Shown one piece after another: positions 8,784 to 17,129 of a stretch of 41,591 nt of DNA. How positions within the stretch are numbered: the first letter of the stretch is position 1; each line of letters starts with the position of its first letter. Below the pieces are notes generated by a model, which saw only the letters and a list, made by a program, of their open reading frames with translations, was not told the DNA's origin and searched no databases. The stretch is from contig JAWXAN010000012.1 in NCBI GenBank assembly GCA_034439475.1, positions 1 through 41,591 on the forward strand, in the 5' to 3' direction. A program made the position numbers and the translations under genes. Source of the DNA: Candidatus Zixiibacteriota bacterium (GTDB lineage: Bacteria > Zixibacteria > MSB-5A5 > GN15 > FEB-12).

Positions 8784-9746
8784 ATGTCCGATCGTGAATA
8801 TGCTGATAGCGAGAATAAGGGAAAAGAATTCTCTTCGATGAGTTCTTCAATGTCCGATCAACCTGATGCAGGAGTGATGCTGCCCGTAGTCAGTATTGCG
8901 CTCCCTGTTTTCAATGGCGTGCCCTTTATCGGCGAAGCCATCGAGTCGATTCTCTCTCAATCATTCAAAGATTTCGAACTTATCATTACAGACAATGCTT
9001 CAACCGATGGGACAGATGCCGTTTGCCTGGCCTATGCAGAAAAGGACTCTCGCGTACGGTATTCTCGCAACGAACAAAATATCGGTTCGGTCAATAATTA
9101 TATTTGTGCCTTTGAAAAGGTGCGCGGGAAATATTTCAAATTTGCCACGGCAAACGATGTCTGCGCTCCGGAACTTCTCGAGCGTTGTATCGAGGTTTTG
9201 GAAAGCCAGCCCGATGTTGTGCTCGTCTACGGTAGGACAAAACTGATGGACGAGCAGGGAATTATCTTTCAGGAATATGATGACCGGCTTGACCTTCGCG
9301 ATTCCTCATCCAGCGAGCGCTTTATAAAATTCATGCTGAATGTCCGACTGGCAAATGCCCTGGCCGGACTTATCCGGATCGATCAACTCAGACAAACCCG
9401 ATTTTTGGGAAATCATATTGCTTCCGATATAACGCTTATGGGTGAACTGGCTCTGCGAGGAAAATATTTTGAATTGCCGGAGTTCTTATTTTTCCGGCGG
9501 GTGGGGAAACAGTCTTCCACGCTTAATAAAAGTCTGGAAGAATTAAAAAAGTTTTACGATCCCCTTTCCAAAAAGCGTATCGCGCTTATTTATTGGCGGC
9601 TCAATTGGGAGCACTTTCACTCAGTCGCTCGGGTGTCCATGGATTCCAAGGAGAAGCTTAAACTCTTTTTCTTTTTGACCAAACATGTGTTCTGGGACAG
9701 ACAAAAGCTGGCGACGGAACTCCTGACAGTTCTCAAGCAGATGTGA
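8784..9746 (+). CDS. Family 2 glycosyltransferase
   Basis: 320 residues. The ATG at 8784 follows TTAGGA by about ten bases. The GT-A fold starts near residue 32 with V-S-I-A-L-P-V-F-N-G, followed by the nucleotide-binding L-I-I-T-D-N-A-S-T-D-G motif. The usual metal-binding DXD position reads A-T-A-N-D-V-C, where N-D-V replaces D-x-D, as in many GT2 enzymes of O-antigen loci. There are no membrane helices, so it is a cytoplasmic enzyme that adds one sugar to the lipid-linked repeat unit. Donor and acceptor are not predictable. It is separated from the sugar-modifying cassette by a 122-base gap. Confidence 0.85.
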   Translation: MSDREYADSENKGKEFSSMSSSMSDQPDAGVMLPVVSIALPVFNGVPFIGEAIESILSQSFKDFELIITDNASTDGTDAVCLAYAEKDSRVRYSRNEQNIGSVNNYICAFEKVRGKYFKFATANDVCAPELLERCIEVLESQPDVVLVYGRTKLMDEQGIIFQEYDDRLDLRDSSSSERFIKFMLNVRLANALAGLIRIDQLRQTRFLGNHIASDITLMGELALRGKYFELPEFLFFRRVGKQSSTLNKSLEELKKFYDPLSKKRIALIYWRLNWEHFHSVARVSMDSKEKLKLFFFLTKHVFWDRQKLATELLTVLKQM

Positions 9747-9868
9747 ATACGGTTACGCTGGTCATCTGGCCAGGGTAAATGAGTGTGAAGCCATCGAAAA
9801 AAAAATAATTCCAAAATCGAAAAGTGACCAACTCTTTTGGTAAGACAGTAAAGGCGGCGAGGGTAATT

Positions 9869-10930
9869 ATGAAAGTTCTTGTTACTGGACATAAGGGATA
9901 TATCGGCTCGGCAATGGTTCCAATGCTCATTAAAGCGGGACACACAGTCGTTGGTATGGACAGCGATTTTTATCGCCGTTGCACTTTCAGCGATGGGATA
10001 GTTGATGTTCCATCGATCACCCGAGATATTCGCGATGCTCAGGTAGAGGATTTTGACGGTGTTGATGCTGTTATCCATTTGGCCGCGCTATCGAATGATC
10101 CGCTCGGAGACCTCAACCCTGATATTACCTATGATATAAATCACCTCGGTACGCTTCGTTTGGCCACTATGGCCAAGGAAGCCGGAGTGGGACGCTTTCT
10201 TTTCTCATCATCGTGCAGCAACTATGGGGCATCGGATGACCGTCTGTTGGATGAATCGGCGGCATTTAATCCGGTCACGCCCTATGGTATTTCGAAAGTC
10301 AGAGCGGAACTTGACCTGCGACGGCTGGCCGGCGAAACATTTAGTCCGGTATTCATGAGAAGCGCGACTGCCTATGGTGTTTCACCGCGGCTTCGTTTTG
10401 ACATTGTGCTCAATAATCTGACGGCATGGGCGGTTGCATCAGGCAAAATTCATATCAAGAGCGATGGCAGCCCTTGGAGGCCGATTGTTCATATTGAAGA
10501 TATATCCCGCGGATTTATAGCCGCGCTGCATGCGCCCCGCGATGTCGTTCACAATCAGGCTTTTAATGTCGGCCGCTCGGATGAGAATTACCGCATTTCT
10601 GAAATCGCTCAAATTGTCAAAGAAACGGTGCCGGATTGCGAAGTGGAATTTGCAAAGGACGCCGGACCGGACAGCCGCAACTATAGGGTGGACGCCACAA
10701 AAATTGCAAAGCTTATGCCGGAGTTTCGTCCGCAATGGACAGCCCGCGCCGGAGCCAAACAACTCTATGACGCCTTCAAATCGATTCAGCTGACAGTCGA
10801 TGATTTTGAGGGGCCGACATATAAACGTATCGATCAAATTAAATCATTGATGAGCGATGGCCACCTCGATGCCTCGCTTCGCTGGAGCCAGCCCGAGGGA
10901 ATAAAAGTCACCGCCGCGGCTCACACATAG
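9869..10930 (+). CDS. Extended short-chain dehydrogenase (NAD-dependent sugar epimerase/dehydratase)
   Basis: 353 residues from the ATG at 9869, which has GAGGG six bases upstream. A GTG at 9824 in frame would add 15 residues that do not fit the family. The Rossmann motif G-H-K-G-Y-I-G sits at residues 7-13. The catalytic triad is visible as S-S-S-C-S-N-Y-G (about 113-120) and Y139-x3-K143. The substrate region F-N-V-G-R is typical of nucleotide-sugar SDRs. It acts on an NDP-hexose as an epimerase, dehydratase or reductase. It is the only SDR in the cassette, so it may supply the 4-keto step expected beside RfbF, although it does not look like a canonical CDP-glucose 4,6-dehydratase. It lies next to a sugar C-methyltransferase. 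Confidence 0.8.
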   Translation: MKVLVTGHKGYIGSAMVPMLIKAGHTVVGMDSDFYRRCTFSDGIVDVPSITRDIRDAQVEDFDGVDAVIHLAALSNDPLGDLNPDITYDINHLGTLRLATMAKEAGVGRFLFSSSCSNYGASDDRLLDESAAFNPVTPYGISKVRAELDLRRLAGETFSPVFMRSATAYGVSPRLRFDIVLNNLTAWAVASGKIHIKSDGSPWRPIVHIEDISRGFIAALHAPRDVVHNQAFNVGRSDENYRISEIAQIVKETVPDCEVEFAKDAGPDSRNYRVDATKIAKLMPEFRPQWTARAGAKQLYDAFKSIQLTVDDFEGPTYKRIDQIKSLMSDGHLDASLRWSQPEGIKVTAAAHT

Positions 10931-10970
10931 CAGGTAAGAGAAATATAAAAGATGGGAAAAGGGGACACCA

Positions 10971-12248
10971 GTGAAAGAACTTGTGCAGTCAACCACGAAA
11001 ATAAATCACACGGTCGATGAAATAATGAATTGCCGCTTCTGCGCGGCTCCGCTCCGTCATACGTTTGTTGATCTGGGTATGTCGCCGTTGTGCGAAAGCT
11101 ATGTCAAAGCAGAGGACCTCAATAAGCAGGAATTGTTTTATCCCCTCCATGCTTACGTCTGTGAAAAATGTTTTCTGGTTCAACTCGATGACTATGTCCC
11201 GCGTGAACATATCTTTACCGAATATGCCTATTTTTCATCGTATGCCGAAAGCTGGGTGCAGCATGCCAAGACGTATGTCGAGATGATAACCAAACGGCTT
11301 GGATTGACCACATCAAGTCATGTTGTGGAACTTGCAAGCAACGACGGTTATCTGTTACAGCACTTTCTCCCACTGGGCATTCCTATTTTGGGGATAGAGC
11401 CGGCTGCCAACGTTGCCAAAGCCGCCGTCGAGCGGGGTGTGGATACCAGAGTTCTCTTTTTCGGCGAACAGACTGCGAAGGCACTAGCACAAGAAGGGCT
11501 TCATGCCGATCTGATTTTAGGCAACAATGTTTTTGCCCAGGTGCCGGACCTCAATGATTTTGTCCGAGGCATAAAGATTTTGCTCAAACCCCAGGGCGTG
11601 CTGACGATGGAATTTCCGCACCTGATGCGTCTGATGGAAGAGAATCAATTTGACACGATCTATCATGAACATTTCTCATATTTTTCACTTATCACCGTCG
11701 ATAAAATTCTGGCAACCCACGGACTGCGATTGTTTGATGTCGAAGAGCTTTCCACACATGGCGGTTCACTGCGCATCTATGCCTGTCATACCGACGATTC
11801 CAGCAAGGCTGTCGAATATCGAGTAACGCAATTGTTAGGGCGTGAAGAGATGGCCGGTTTTATGACCATGAACTGCTATTCGATTTTTGCCGAACAGGTT
11901 AAAGAGACAAAGAGGAGACTTCTTGAGTTTCTTATTACGGCGAAACGCGAAGGGAAAACGATTGCAGGTTATGGAGCGCCCGGCAAGGGGAATACACTGC
12001 TGAATTTTTGCGGAATCCGGACAGATTTTATTGATTTTACCGTGGACCGCAATCCCTATAAGCAGGGGAAGTTTCTGCCGGGGACGCATATTCCCATACT
12101 TCATCCTGACAAAATTAAGGAGAGCCGCCCGAATTATCTGTTTATTCTGCCTTGGAATTTCAAGGATGAGATTATGAAGCAGAATGCCTTTATCAGAGAG
12201 TGGGGCGGTAAATTTGTTATACCAATTCCGAGTGTCACGGTATATTAG
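10971..12248 (+). CDS. SAM-dependent sugar C-methyltransferase with N-terminal zinc domain
   Basis: 425 residues. The start is GTG at 10971 with AAAAGGGGA (centre about 10962) five bases upstream; an ATG at residue 19 has a poorer context. The N-terminal zinc ribbon uses C21-x2-C24 and C64-x2-C67. The Rossmann methyltransferase domain contains V-V-E-L-A-S-N-D-G-Y-L for SAM binding. The C-terminal domain carries G-Y-G-A-P-G-K-G-N-T, typical of the TylC3/NovU-type deoxysugar C-methyltransferases. These methylate a keto-sugar bound to a nucleotide, giving branched-chain deoxysugars. The order SDR, C-methyltransferase, RmlC-like epimerase fits such a pathway. Length and architecture match the family. 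Confidence 0.85.
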   Translation: MKELVQSTTKINHTVDEIMNCRFCAAPLRHTFVDLGMSPLCESYVKAEDLNKQELFYPLHAYVCEKCFLVQLDDYVPREHIFTEYAYFSSYAESWVQHAKTYVEMITKRLGLTTSSHVVELASNDGYLLQHFLPLGIPILGIEPAANVAKAAVERGVDTRVLFFGEQTAKALAQEGLHADLILGNNVFAQVPDLNDFVRGIKILLKPQGVLTMEFPHLMRLMEENQFDTIYHEHFSYFSLITVDKILATHGLRLFDVEELSTHGGSLRIYACHTDDSSKAVEYRVTQLLGREEMAGFMTMNCYSIFAEQVKETKRRLLEFLITAKREGKTIAGYGAPGKGNTLLNFCGIRTDFIDFTVDRNPYKQGKFLPGTHIPILHPDKIKESRPNYLFILPWNFKDEIMKQNAFIREWGGKFVIPIPSVTVY

Positions 12249-12333
12249 GGGATGAGAGGGAAAGAGGCTGGTGCACGAGTCTTTCAAGTCCGCCTTGGTG
12301 GAACGTACGCCAGAAAAAAGAGAAGACAAATAT

Positions 12334-12378
12334 GAGATTGCCACGTCGCTCATCGGAATTCGCTCCTCACAATGACGG
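12334..12378 (-). repeat. Dispersed intergenic repeat of the GTCATTGTGAGGAGCGA type
   Basis: Read on the minus strand, this begins GTCATTGTGAGGAGCGA and ends GGCAATCTC. It matches a short repeat style found in the intergenic DNA of many unrelated bacteria. A related copy lies at the right edge of the window (about 41505-41565, minus strand). The whole spacer 12249-12474 looks like repeat debris: it also holds a TCCGCC-like imperfect palindrome at 12288-12301. No promoter for the downstream epimerase could be assigned. Confidence 0.55.
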
Positions 12379-12474
12379 GCAGGAAATTTTTGGAGAGGGT
12401 TTTGCAACAGCCCCGAAAGCTGGAATCCATCTTTTCTTTGGTTACGAGTCCATGCCCTGCACGTGCCCAATATT

Positions 12475-13005
12475 ATGAACTTTACACAGACTAAGCTGGC
12501 CGGGGCATATGTGGTCACTCTCGAACTTCGAGCGGACGAACGCGGCTTTTTCGCTCGTGTCTGGTGCACCAATGAATTCAAAGATAATGGCCTGAATCCG
12601 AATTTGGTTCAGAGCAGTATTTCATTCAATGCCAAACGAGGCACTTTGCGGGGGATGCACTGGCAGAACGAACCATTCGCCGAGGCGAAAATTGTCAGGT
12701 GTACGATGGGTTCGATTTTTGATGTCATCATCGACTTGAGAGAAAACTCGCCGACATATAAAGAACATTTTGGAATAAATCTTACTTCCGAAAACAGGAC
12801 GATGTTGTATATTCCGGTTGGATTTGCGCATGGATTTTTCACCTTATCGGATAACACGGAATTGCAGTATCAGATGTCGGAGTTTTATCATCCGGAATGC
12901 CAGCGTGGTCTGAGATGGAATGATCCGGCCTTTGCCATTACATGGCCTGAGACAGTTAACATTATATCAGAACGGGACAATAGTTATCCTGATTTCGATC
13001 GTTAG
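12475..13005 (+). CDS. dTDP-4-dehydrorhamnose 3,5-epimerase-like cupin (RmlC family)
   Basis: 176 residues from the ATG at 12475. A GTG four codons earlier is possible; neither has a clear ribosome-binding site. The double-stranded beta-helix family is evident from R-G-F-F-A-R-V-W, the catalytic-histidine motif R-G-M-H-W-Q (H62), F-D-V-I-I-D-L-R, Y-I-P-V-G-F-A-H-G-F and the C-terminal W-N-D-P-A-F-A-I-T-W-P. These enzymes epimerise C3 and/or C5 of NDP-4-keto-6-deoxyhexoses. No RmlA, RmlB or RmlD is encoded here, so it more likely works on the CDP-sugar of this cassette than on rhamnose. Confidence 0.85.
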   Translation: MNFTQTKLAGAYVVTLELRADERGFFARVWCTNEFKDNGLNPNLVQSSISFNAKRGTLRGMHWQNEPFAEAKIVRCTMGSIFDVIIDLRENSPTYKEHFGINLTSENRTMLYIPVGFAHGFFTLSDNTELQYQMSEFYHPECQRGLRWNDPAFAITWPETVNIISERDNSYPDFDR

Positions 13006-13008
13006 ACA

Positions 13009-14352
13009 ATGAGTATGTCGCTGAGTACAAAATCCACATTTACTTCCTTAGGTACAGGTACAACGGGAGAGCGGATGCACGCTCTGATAAAAGAACTGTA
13101 TCCCATTTGCAGAAGCATCACTGGCAATGGGGTAAGAGAAAGCCTGAATATTCTCAAAGGCCGAATTCCGATTGAAATTCATGAGATCCCAACCGGTCAG
13201 CAGGTTTTCGATTGGACGGTGCCGCTTGAATGGAATATCCGCGATGCCTATATCAAAGCGCCGGACGGAAATAAGATAGTCGATTTCAAAATTAACAACC
13301 TTCATGTAGTAAGCTACAGCATACCGGTCAATAAAATCATTTCTCTCGCTGAATTAAAAAAGCACTGCCATACTCTGCCAAACAAGCCGAATGCGATACC
13401 ATACCGGACATCGTATTACCAGCCAACCTGGGGTTTCTGTCTTCCACATAGACAGCTTGAGTTATTGTCCGAAGGAGACTACGAAGTGGTCATTGATTCG
13501 ACACTTGAGCCGGGACATCTTACATTTGGCGAGTTGTTTATCCAAGGGGATTCAGACGAGGAAGCGCTCTTCTCCGCACATATTTGCCATCCTTCGCTGT
13601 GCAACGATAATCTTTCGGGTCTCGCTCTTCTGACTGAATTGGCTGGTATAATCAGCAAAAGACACAGTCGGCGGTATTCATGTCGGTTTCTCTTTGCTCC
13701 GGGCACCATCGGGGCAATTACCTGGCTTGCACTTCGAAAAGAGCACACAAAAAAAATCAAACATGGGTTGGTTGTTGCATGTGTGGGGGATAACGGGAAA
13801 ATGCATTACAAGAAAAGCCGTCAGGGTAAGGCCGAAATAGATCGCGCAGTCATGCATACGCTCAGTCACAGCGGTCAGCAGTATGAGGTACATGATTTTT
13901 CGCCCTATGGGTATGACGAACGGCAATATTGTTCGCCCGGATTCAATCTCGCGGTAGGTTCATTGACTCGGACACCGCATGGACGCTATCCGGAGTACCA
14001 TACATCGGATGATAATCCTGGATTTGTTACAGCCGAAGCTCTTGCCGATTCTCTCGACAAGTATATTGAAGTTATTGATCTACTTGAGAGCAACTATACC
14101 TATCTCAATACCAATCCATTCTGCGAACCGCAATTGGGTAAACGGGGTCTGTATCGATCTATGGGCGGTCTGACCGAGGCCAAAACCGAGGAGCTTGCTA
14201 TGCTCTGGGTGCTTAACCTATCCGATGGCTGTCATTCGCTTTTGGATATTGCCGAAAGGTCGAATTTGCCGTATCAGCTAATTCGAGGCGTTGCCGATAG
14301 ATTGATAGAACATGGACTGCTCACAAAAAAAATAGACAAATCTGCCGATTGA
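13009..14352 (+). CDS. DUF4910/DUF2172 zinc-peptidase-fold protein of glycan loci
   Basis: 447 residues from the ATG at 13009, three bases after the epimerase stop. A second ATG at 13075 has GGGAGA four bases upstream and would give a 425-residue protein, so the start is open. The conserved head reads L-Y-P-I-C-R-S-I-T-G-N-G-V-R. The M28-peptidase-like centre has S-A-H-I-C-H-P-S-L-C-N-D-N-L-S-G, which probably supplies zinc ligands. The C-terminal 70 residues look like a winged helix. The family is common in surface-polysaccharide clusters, but I know of no established reaction for it. Tight spacing to the epimerase suggests cotranscription. Confidence 0.75.
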   Translation: MSMSLSTKSTFTSLGTGTTGERMHALIKELYPICRSITGNGVRESLNILKGRIPIEIHEIPTGQQVFDWTVPLEWNIRDAYIKAPDGNKIVDFKINNLHVVSYSIPVNKIISLAELKKHCHTLPNKPNAIPYRTSYYQPTWGFCLPHRQLELLSEGDYEVVIDSTLEPGHLTFGELFIQGDSDEEALFSAHICHPSLCNDNLSGLALLTELAGIISKRHSRRYSCRFLFAPGTIGAITWLALRKEHTKKIKHGLVVACVGDNGKMHYKKSRQGKAEIDRAVMHTLSHSGQQYEVHDFSPYGYDERQYCSPGFNLAVGSLTRTPHGRYPEYHTSDDNPGFVTAEALADSLDKYIEVIDLLESNYTYLNTNPFCEPQLGKRGLYRSMGGLTEAKTEELAMLWVLNLSDGCHSLLDIAERSNLPYQLIRGVADRLIEHGLLTKKIDKSAD

Positions 14353-14382
14353 AAAAGCATGGAAATAGAAGGCTGAGTTATT

Positions 14383-14805
14383 ATGAACACGATTTACTTT
14401 GATGCCGCATTTAACGACGACGAGCGCCGCAAACAATTGTACAACGGCCAAATTCTTGTCTATTCTCCTCGTGGGGTGGCAACGGCTCTGTGCGAATTAG
14501 GCCGCAATATGGCCGAAGCGGCGTTTGCGCCGCTGGATCCGCGCACGGCCCAGTTTAAAATGCCGGTCGAGGAATATGCCGCTGTGCTTGCGGATTTGAA
14601 ACCGAAGTTCATTCATCATCCTGATGCTCTCGGTTCGCACGGGGCGCATAATATTGATTCCTCATGCACGGGAACGACGATGATGGATTATCTTCGCGGC
14701 TCCGATTTGGGACATATCCCGCAGGAGATAATAGACCGGTTCAATACGAAACCGAGACAACTGCAATCATTGGCAACTTCAAGAAAAATCTCCGCTGTTC
14801 AATAG
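14383..14805 (+). pseudogene. Internally deleted phytanoyl-CoA-dioxygenase-like protein remnant
   Basis: An open frame of 140 residues. Residues 1-80 (MNTIYFDAAFNDDERR, then PLDPRTAQ, then M-P-V-E-E-Y and F-I-H-H-P) match what I recall of the N-terminus of a roughly 280-300-residue family found in glycan clusters. Residues about 88-125 (G-A-H-N-I-D-S-S-C-T-G-T-T, then Y-L-R-G-S-D-L) match the C-terminus of the same family. The central 150 or so residues, which hold the H-x-D metal site, are missing and cannot be elsewhere because the frame is too short. The simplest reading is an in-frame deletion near 14620-14645 that leaves an inactive protein. The family comparison is from memory, so a short natural variant or an assembly collapse remains possible. 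Confidence 0.55.
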
Positions 14806-14811
14806 GCGTTT

Positions 14812-16170
14812 ATGTCAAAACCGGAACTTCAGATTAATCTTCCTGCCATCAATTCAGATAAACTCTGTTTCGACGCGTCATTGGGGTTGCAGGAAAAATT
14901 TCACTGGCTCATACCCGGCGGAGGGCATACCTATGCCAAAGCTGACGATCAGTATCCAGTCGACTCTCCAATCTATCTGACAAAGGGTCTGGGCTGTCAT
15001 GTCTGGGACGCCGATGGCAACGAATACATCGAATATGGGATGGGACTGAGAACTGTCACACTTGGCCACGCGTATCCATCCGTAATCGAAGCGGCACACC
15101 GCCAGATGCAGTTGGGAAGTAACTTTTCGCGCCCGGGGACAATCGAACTTCAGTGCGCCGAAAAGGCTTTGTCGCTCTTTGAGGGCGCGGAAATGATTAA
15201 GTTTTCCAAGAATGGCTCCGATGTGACCACCGGGGCTGTTAAGCTCTCCCGTGCCTATACCGGCAGGGACATGGTTGCCGTCTGCGCGGATCATCCATTC
15301 TTTGCTACCAACGATTGGTTTATTGGCAGTACTCCGATGAATTCGGGAATACCACAGTCGGTAAGGGACCTGACGCACTCTTTCAGGTACAATGATCCTG
15401 AGTCACTGGAGAAGCTGTTCGCGCTTTATCCGGGGAAGATTGCCTGTGTTATACTCGAAGCCGAAACGACAACACCGCCTCAGAATAATTTCCTCCAGGT
15501 CGTTCAGCGCCTCTGCCAGAAAAACGGGGCTGTTTTTATTCTTGATGAGATAATAACCGGCTTTCGCTGGTCTTTAGGCGGCGCACAAAAAGTCTATGGT
15601 ATTCAGCCTGATTTGTCTACATGGGGTAAAGGGATGGGGAACGGTTTTGCCATTGCGGCTTTGACTGGCAAGCGGGAAATTATGGATTTGGGTGGAATCG
15701 GCCATGATAAAGAGCGGGTTTTTCTCCTTTCAACAACCCATGGGGCCGAACACACCGCCCTCGCGGCGGCCTTGGAAGTCTTCCGAGTATACGAAACCGA
15801 GAATGTTATTGACCATCTCCATGGAGTCGGAACGCGGCTTACAGCCGGTATCAATGCAATCATTAGAGAACTGAAACTGGATGGTTGTTTTGAAGTCATA
15901 GGCAAGCCATCGAATCTCACTTATGCCACCAGAGATGAACAGAAACGGCCTTCGCAGGCATTTCGGACTCTTTTTTTGCAGGAGACGATTGCCCGGGGTA
16001 TTCTGGCGCCTTCGCTGGTTGTCAGTTTTTCCCATACCGACGAGATTATTGATAAGACCCTTGAGCGAATGGGGGACGCGCTATTTGTGTATAAAAAGGC
16101 GCTCGACGAGGGAATCGAGAAGTATTTGCATGGCCGGCCGGTGAAACCTGTTTTCCGCAAGCACAATTGA
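14812..16170 (+). CDS. Class III PLP aminotransferase, glutamate-1-semialdehyde aminomutase-like
   Basis: 452 residues from the ATG at 14812. Fold-type I PLP features are clear: W-L-I-P-G-G-G-H-T-Y near the N-terminus, F-S-K-N-G-S-D-V-T-T around the phosphate site, I-L-D-E-I-I-T-G-F-R with the cofactor aspartate, and the Schiff-base lysine K273 in T-W-G-K-G-M-G-N-G-F. It resembles HemL, but the location inside a sugar cassette, between a dioxygenase-like remnant and a cytidylyltransferase, points to transamination of a keto-sugar or small side-chain precursor rather than tetrapyrrole synthesis. It sits six bases after the preceding frame. Confidence 0.8.
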   Translation: MSKPELQINLPAINSDKLCFDASLGLQEKFHWLIPGGGHTYAKADDQYPVDSPIYLTKGLGCHVWDADGNEYIEYGMGLRTVTLGHAYPSVIEAAHRQMQLGSNFSRPGTIELQCAEKALSLFEGAEMIKFSKNGSDVTTGAVKLSRAYTGRDMVAVCADHPFFATNDWFIGSTPMNSGIPQSVRDLTHSFRYNDPESLEKLFALYPGKIACVILEAETTTPPQNNFLQVVQRLCQKNGAVFILDEIITGFRWSLGGAQKVYGIQPDLSTWGKGMGNGFAIAALTGKREIMDLGGIGHDKERVFLLSTTHGAEHTALAAALEVFRVYETENVIDHLHGVGTRLTAGINAIIRELKLDGCFEVIGKPSNLTYATRDEQKRPSQAFRTLFLQETIARGILAPSLVVSFSHTDEIIDKTLERMGDALFVYKKALDEGIEKYLHGRPVKPVFRKHN

Positions 16171-16261
16171 ACTCTTCCATATTCTGCCGATATATACCGT
16201 AAATATCCGTCCGAGCGAAAAAGTCCACTCCGACCGGTTTGGACCCAGCCATTTTATGGAC

Positions 16262-16288
16262 TTGAGAAACTAAGACGGTTTGTATAGA
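16262..16288 (+). promoter_or_regulatory. Weak candidate promoter upstream of the cytidylyltransferase
   Basis: TTGAGA (16262-16267) and TATAGA (16283-16288, preceded by TG) are separated by 15 bases, shorter than the usual 16-18. It lies in a 146-base gap, the widest break within the right half of the sugar cassette, so a promoter here is plausible. Confidence 0.3.
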
Positions 16289-16316
16289 TTGGCGCAAGAT
16301 AGATAAACGAGGGTTT

Positions 16317-17129
16317 ATGAAGGTTGTTCTGTTCTGTGGCGGGCTTGGTACCCGCCTCCGTGAGTTTTCCGATACAATTCCAAAACCAATGGTTACCATC
16401 GGCTATCGACCGATTATTTGGCATATCATGAAATATTACGCCCATTATGGCCATAAGGACTTCATCCTCTGTCTTGGCTATCGAGGGGATACTATTAAGG
16501 AATACTTTCTGAATTATAACGAATGTCTTTCGAATGATTTTACGATGACCCATGGCGGCAAAGAACTTAGCCTGATAAACAGCGATATTGAAGACTGGAA
16601 TATCACTTTTGTCGATACCGGATTGCAGTCCAATATTGGGCAACGTCTGCTGGCGGTAAAGCCCTATCTTGAAGGGGAAGAGGCCTTTCTGGCAAACTAT
16701 GCAGACGGACTTTCTGATATCCGGCTGAGTGACCTGCTTGATCATTTCCATAAGCACGATAAAATCGCCAGTTTTCTTTCGGTACAACCATCGCAGAGCT
16801 TTCATGTTGTGGCAATGGGGGAAAATGGTTTGGTATCCAAGATTCATCAGATCGGGATGTCCGGATTATGGATAAACGGCGGCTATTTTATTTTGAGAAA
16901 AGACATCTTCGATTATCTACGTCCCGGCGAAGATTTGGTCAATGAGCCGTTTCAACGTCTTATCGGCGACCAGCAGTTGATTTCATATACCCATACCGGT
17001 TTCTGGGCATGTATGGATACATTCAAAGATAAGCAGATGTTCGATGACATGTATTCGAAAGGCTACACGCCGTGGGAGGCATGGAAATCATCTCCCAAAA
17101 ACGGCAGTATTAAGAAAAGAGATGAATAG
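16317..17129 (+). CDS. rfbF: Glucose-1-phosphate cytidylyltransferase
   Basis: 270 residues, the usual length for RfbF. The ATG at 16317 follows GAGGG by three bases. The nucleotidyltransferase signature G-G-L-G-T-R (8-13) with I-P-K-P-M (21-25) and the metal-binding aspartate in N-Y-A-D-G (D130) are present. The segment H-Y-G-H-K-D-F-I-L-C-L-G-Y-R-G is characteristic of the CTP-using RfbF branch rather than RmlA or GalU. It makes CDP-glucose, the entry point to CDP-linked dideoxy- and branched sugars. The usual partner CDP-glucose 4,6-dehydratase (RfbG) is not adjacent; the SDR at 9869 is the only candidate in the window. It overlaps the next gene by eight bases. Confidence 0.88.
   Translation: MKVVLFCGGLGTRLREFSDTIPKPMVTIGYRPIIWHIMKYYAHYGHKDFILCLGYRGDTIKEYFLNYNECLSNDFTMTHGGKELSLINSDIEDWNITFVDTGLQSNIGQRLLAVKPYLEGEEAFLANYADGLSDIRLSDLLDHFHKHDKIASFLSVQPSQSFHVVAMGENGLVSKIHQIGMSGLWINGGYFILRKDIFDYLRPGEDLVNEPFQRLIGDQQLISYTHTGFWACMDTFKDKQMFDDMYSKGYTPWEAWKSSPKNGSIKKRDE

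Noticed and set aside
11835-12581. Minus-strand open frame of 248 codons
   Set aside because: It spans the end of the methyltransferase gene, the repeat-filled spacer and the start of the epimerase gene; the composition looks like an antisense shadow.
14812-16170. hemL, glutamate-1-semialdehyde aminomutase of haem synthesis
   Set aside because: The fold matches, but the position inside a nucleotide-sugar cassette and absence of other haem genes favour a sugar-locus aminotransferase.
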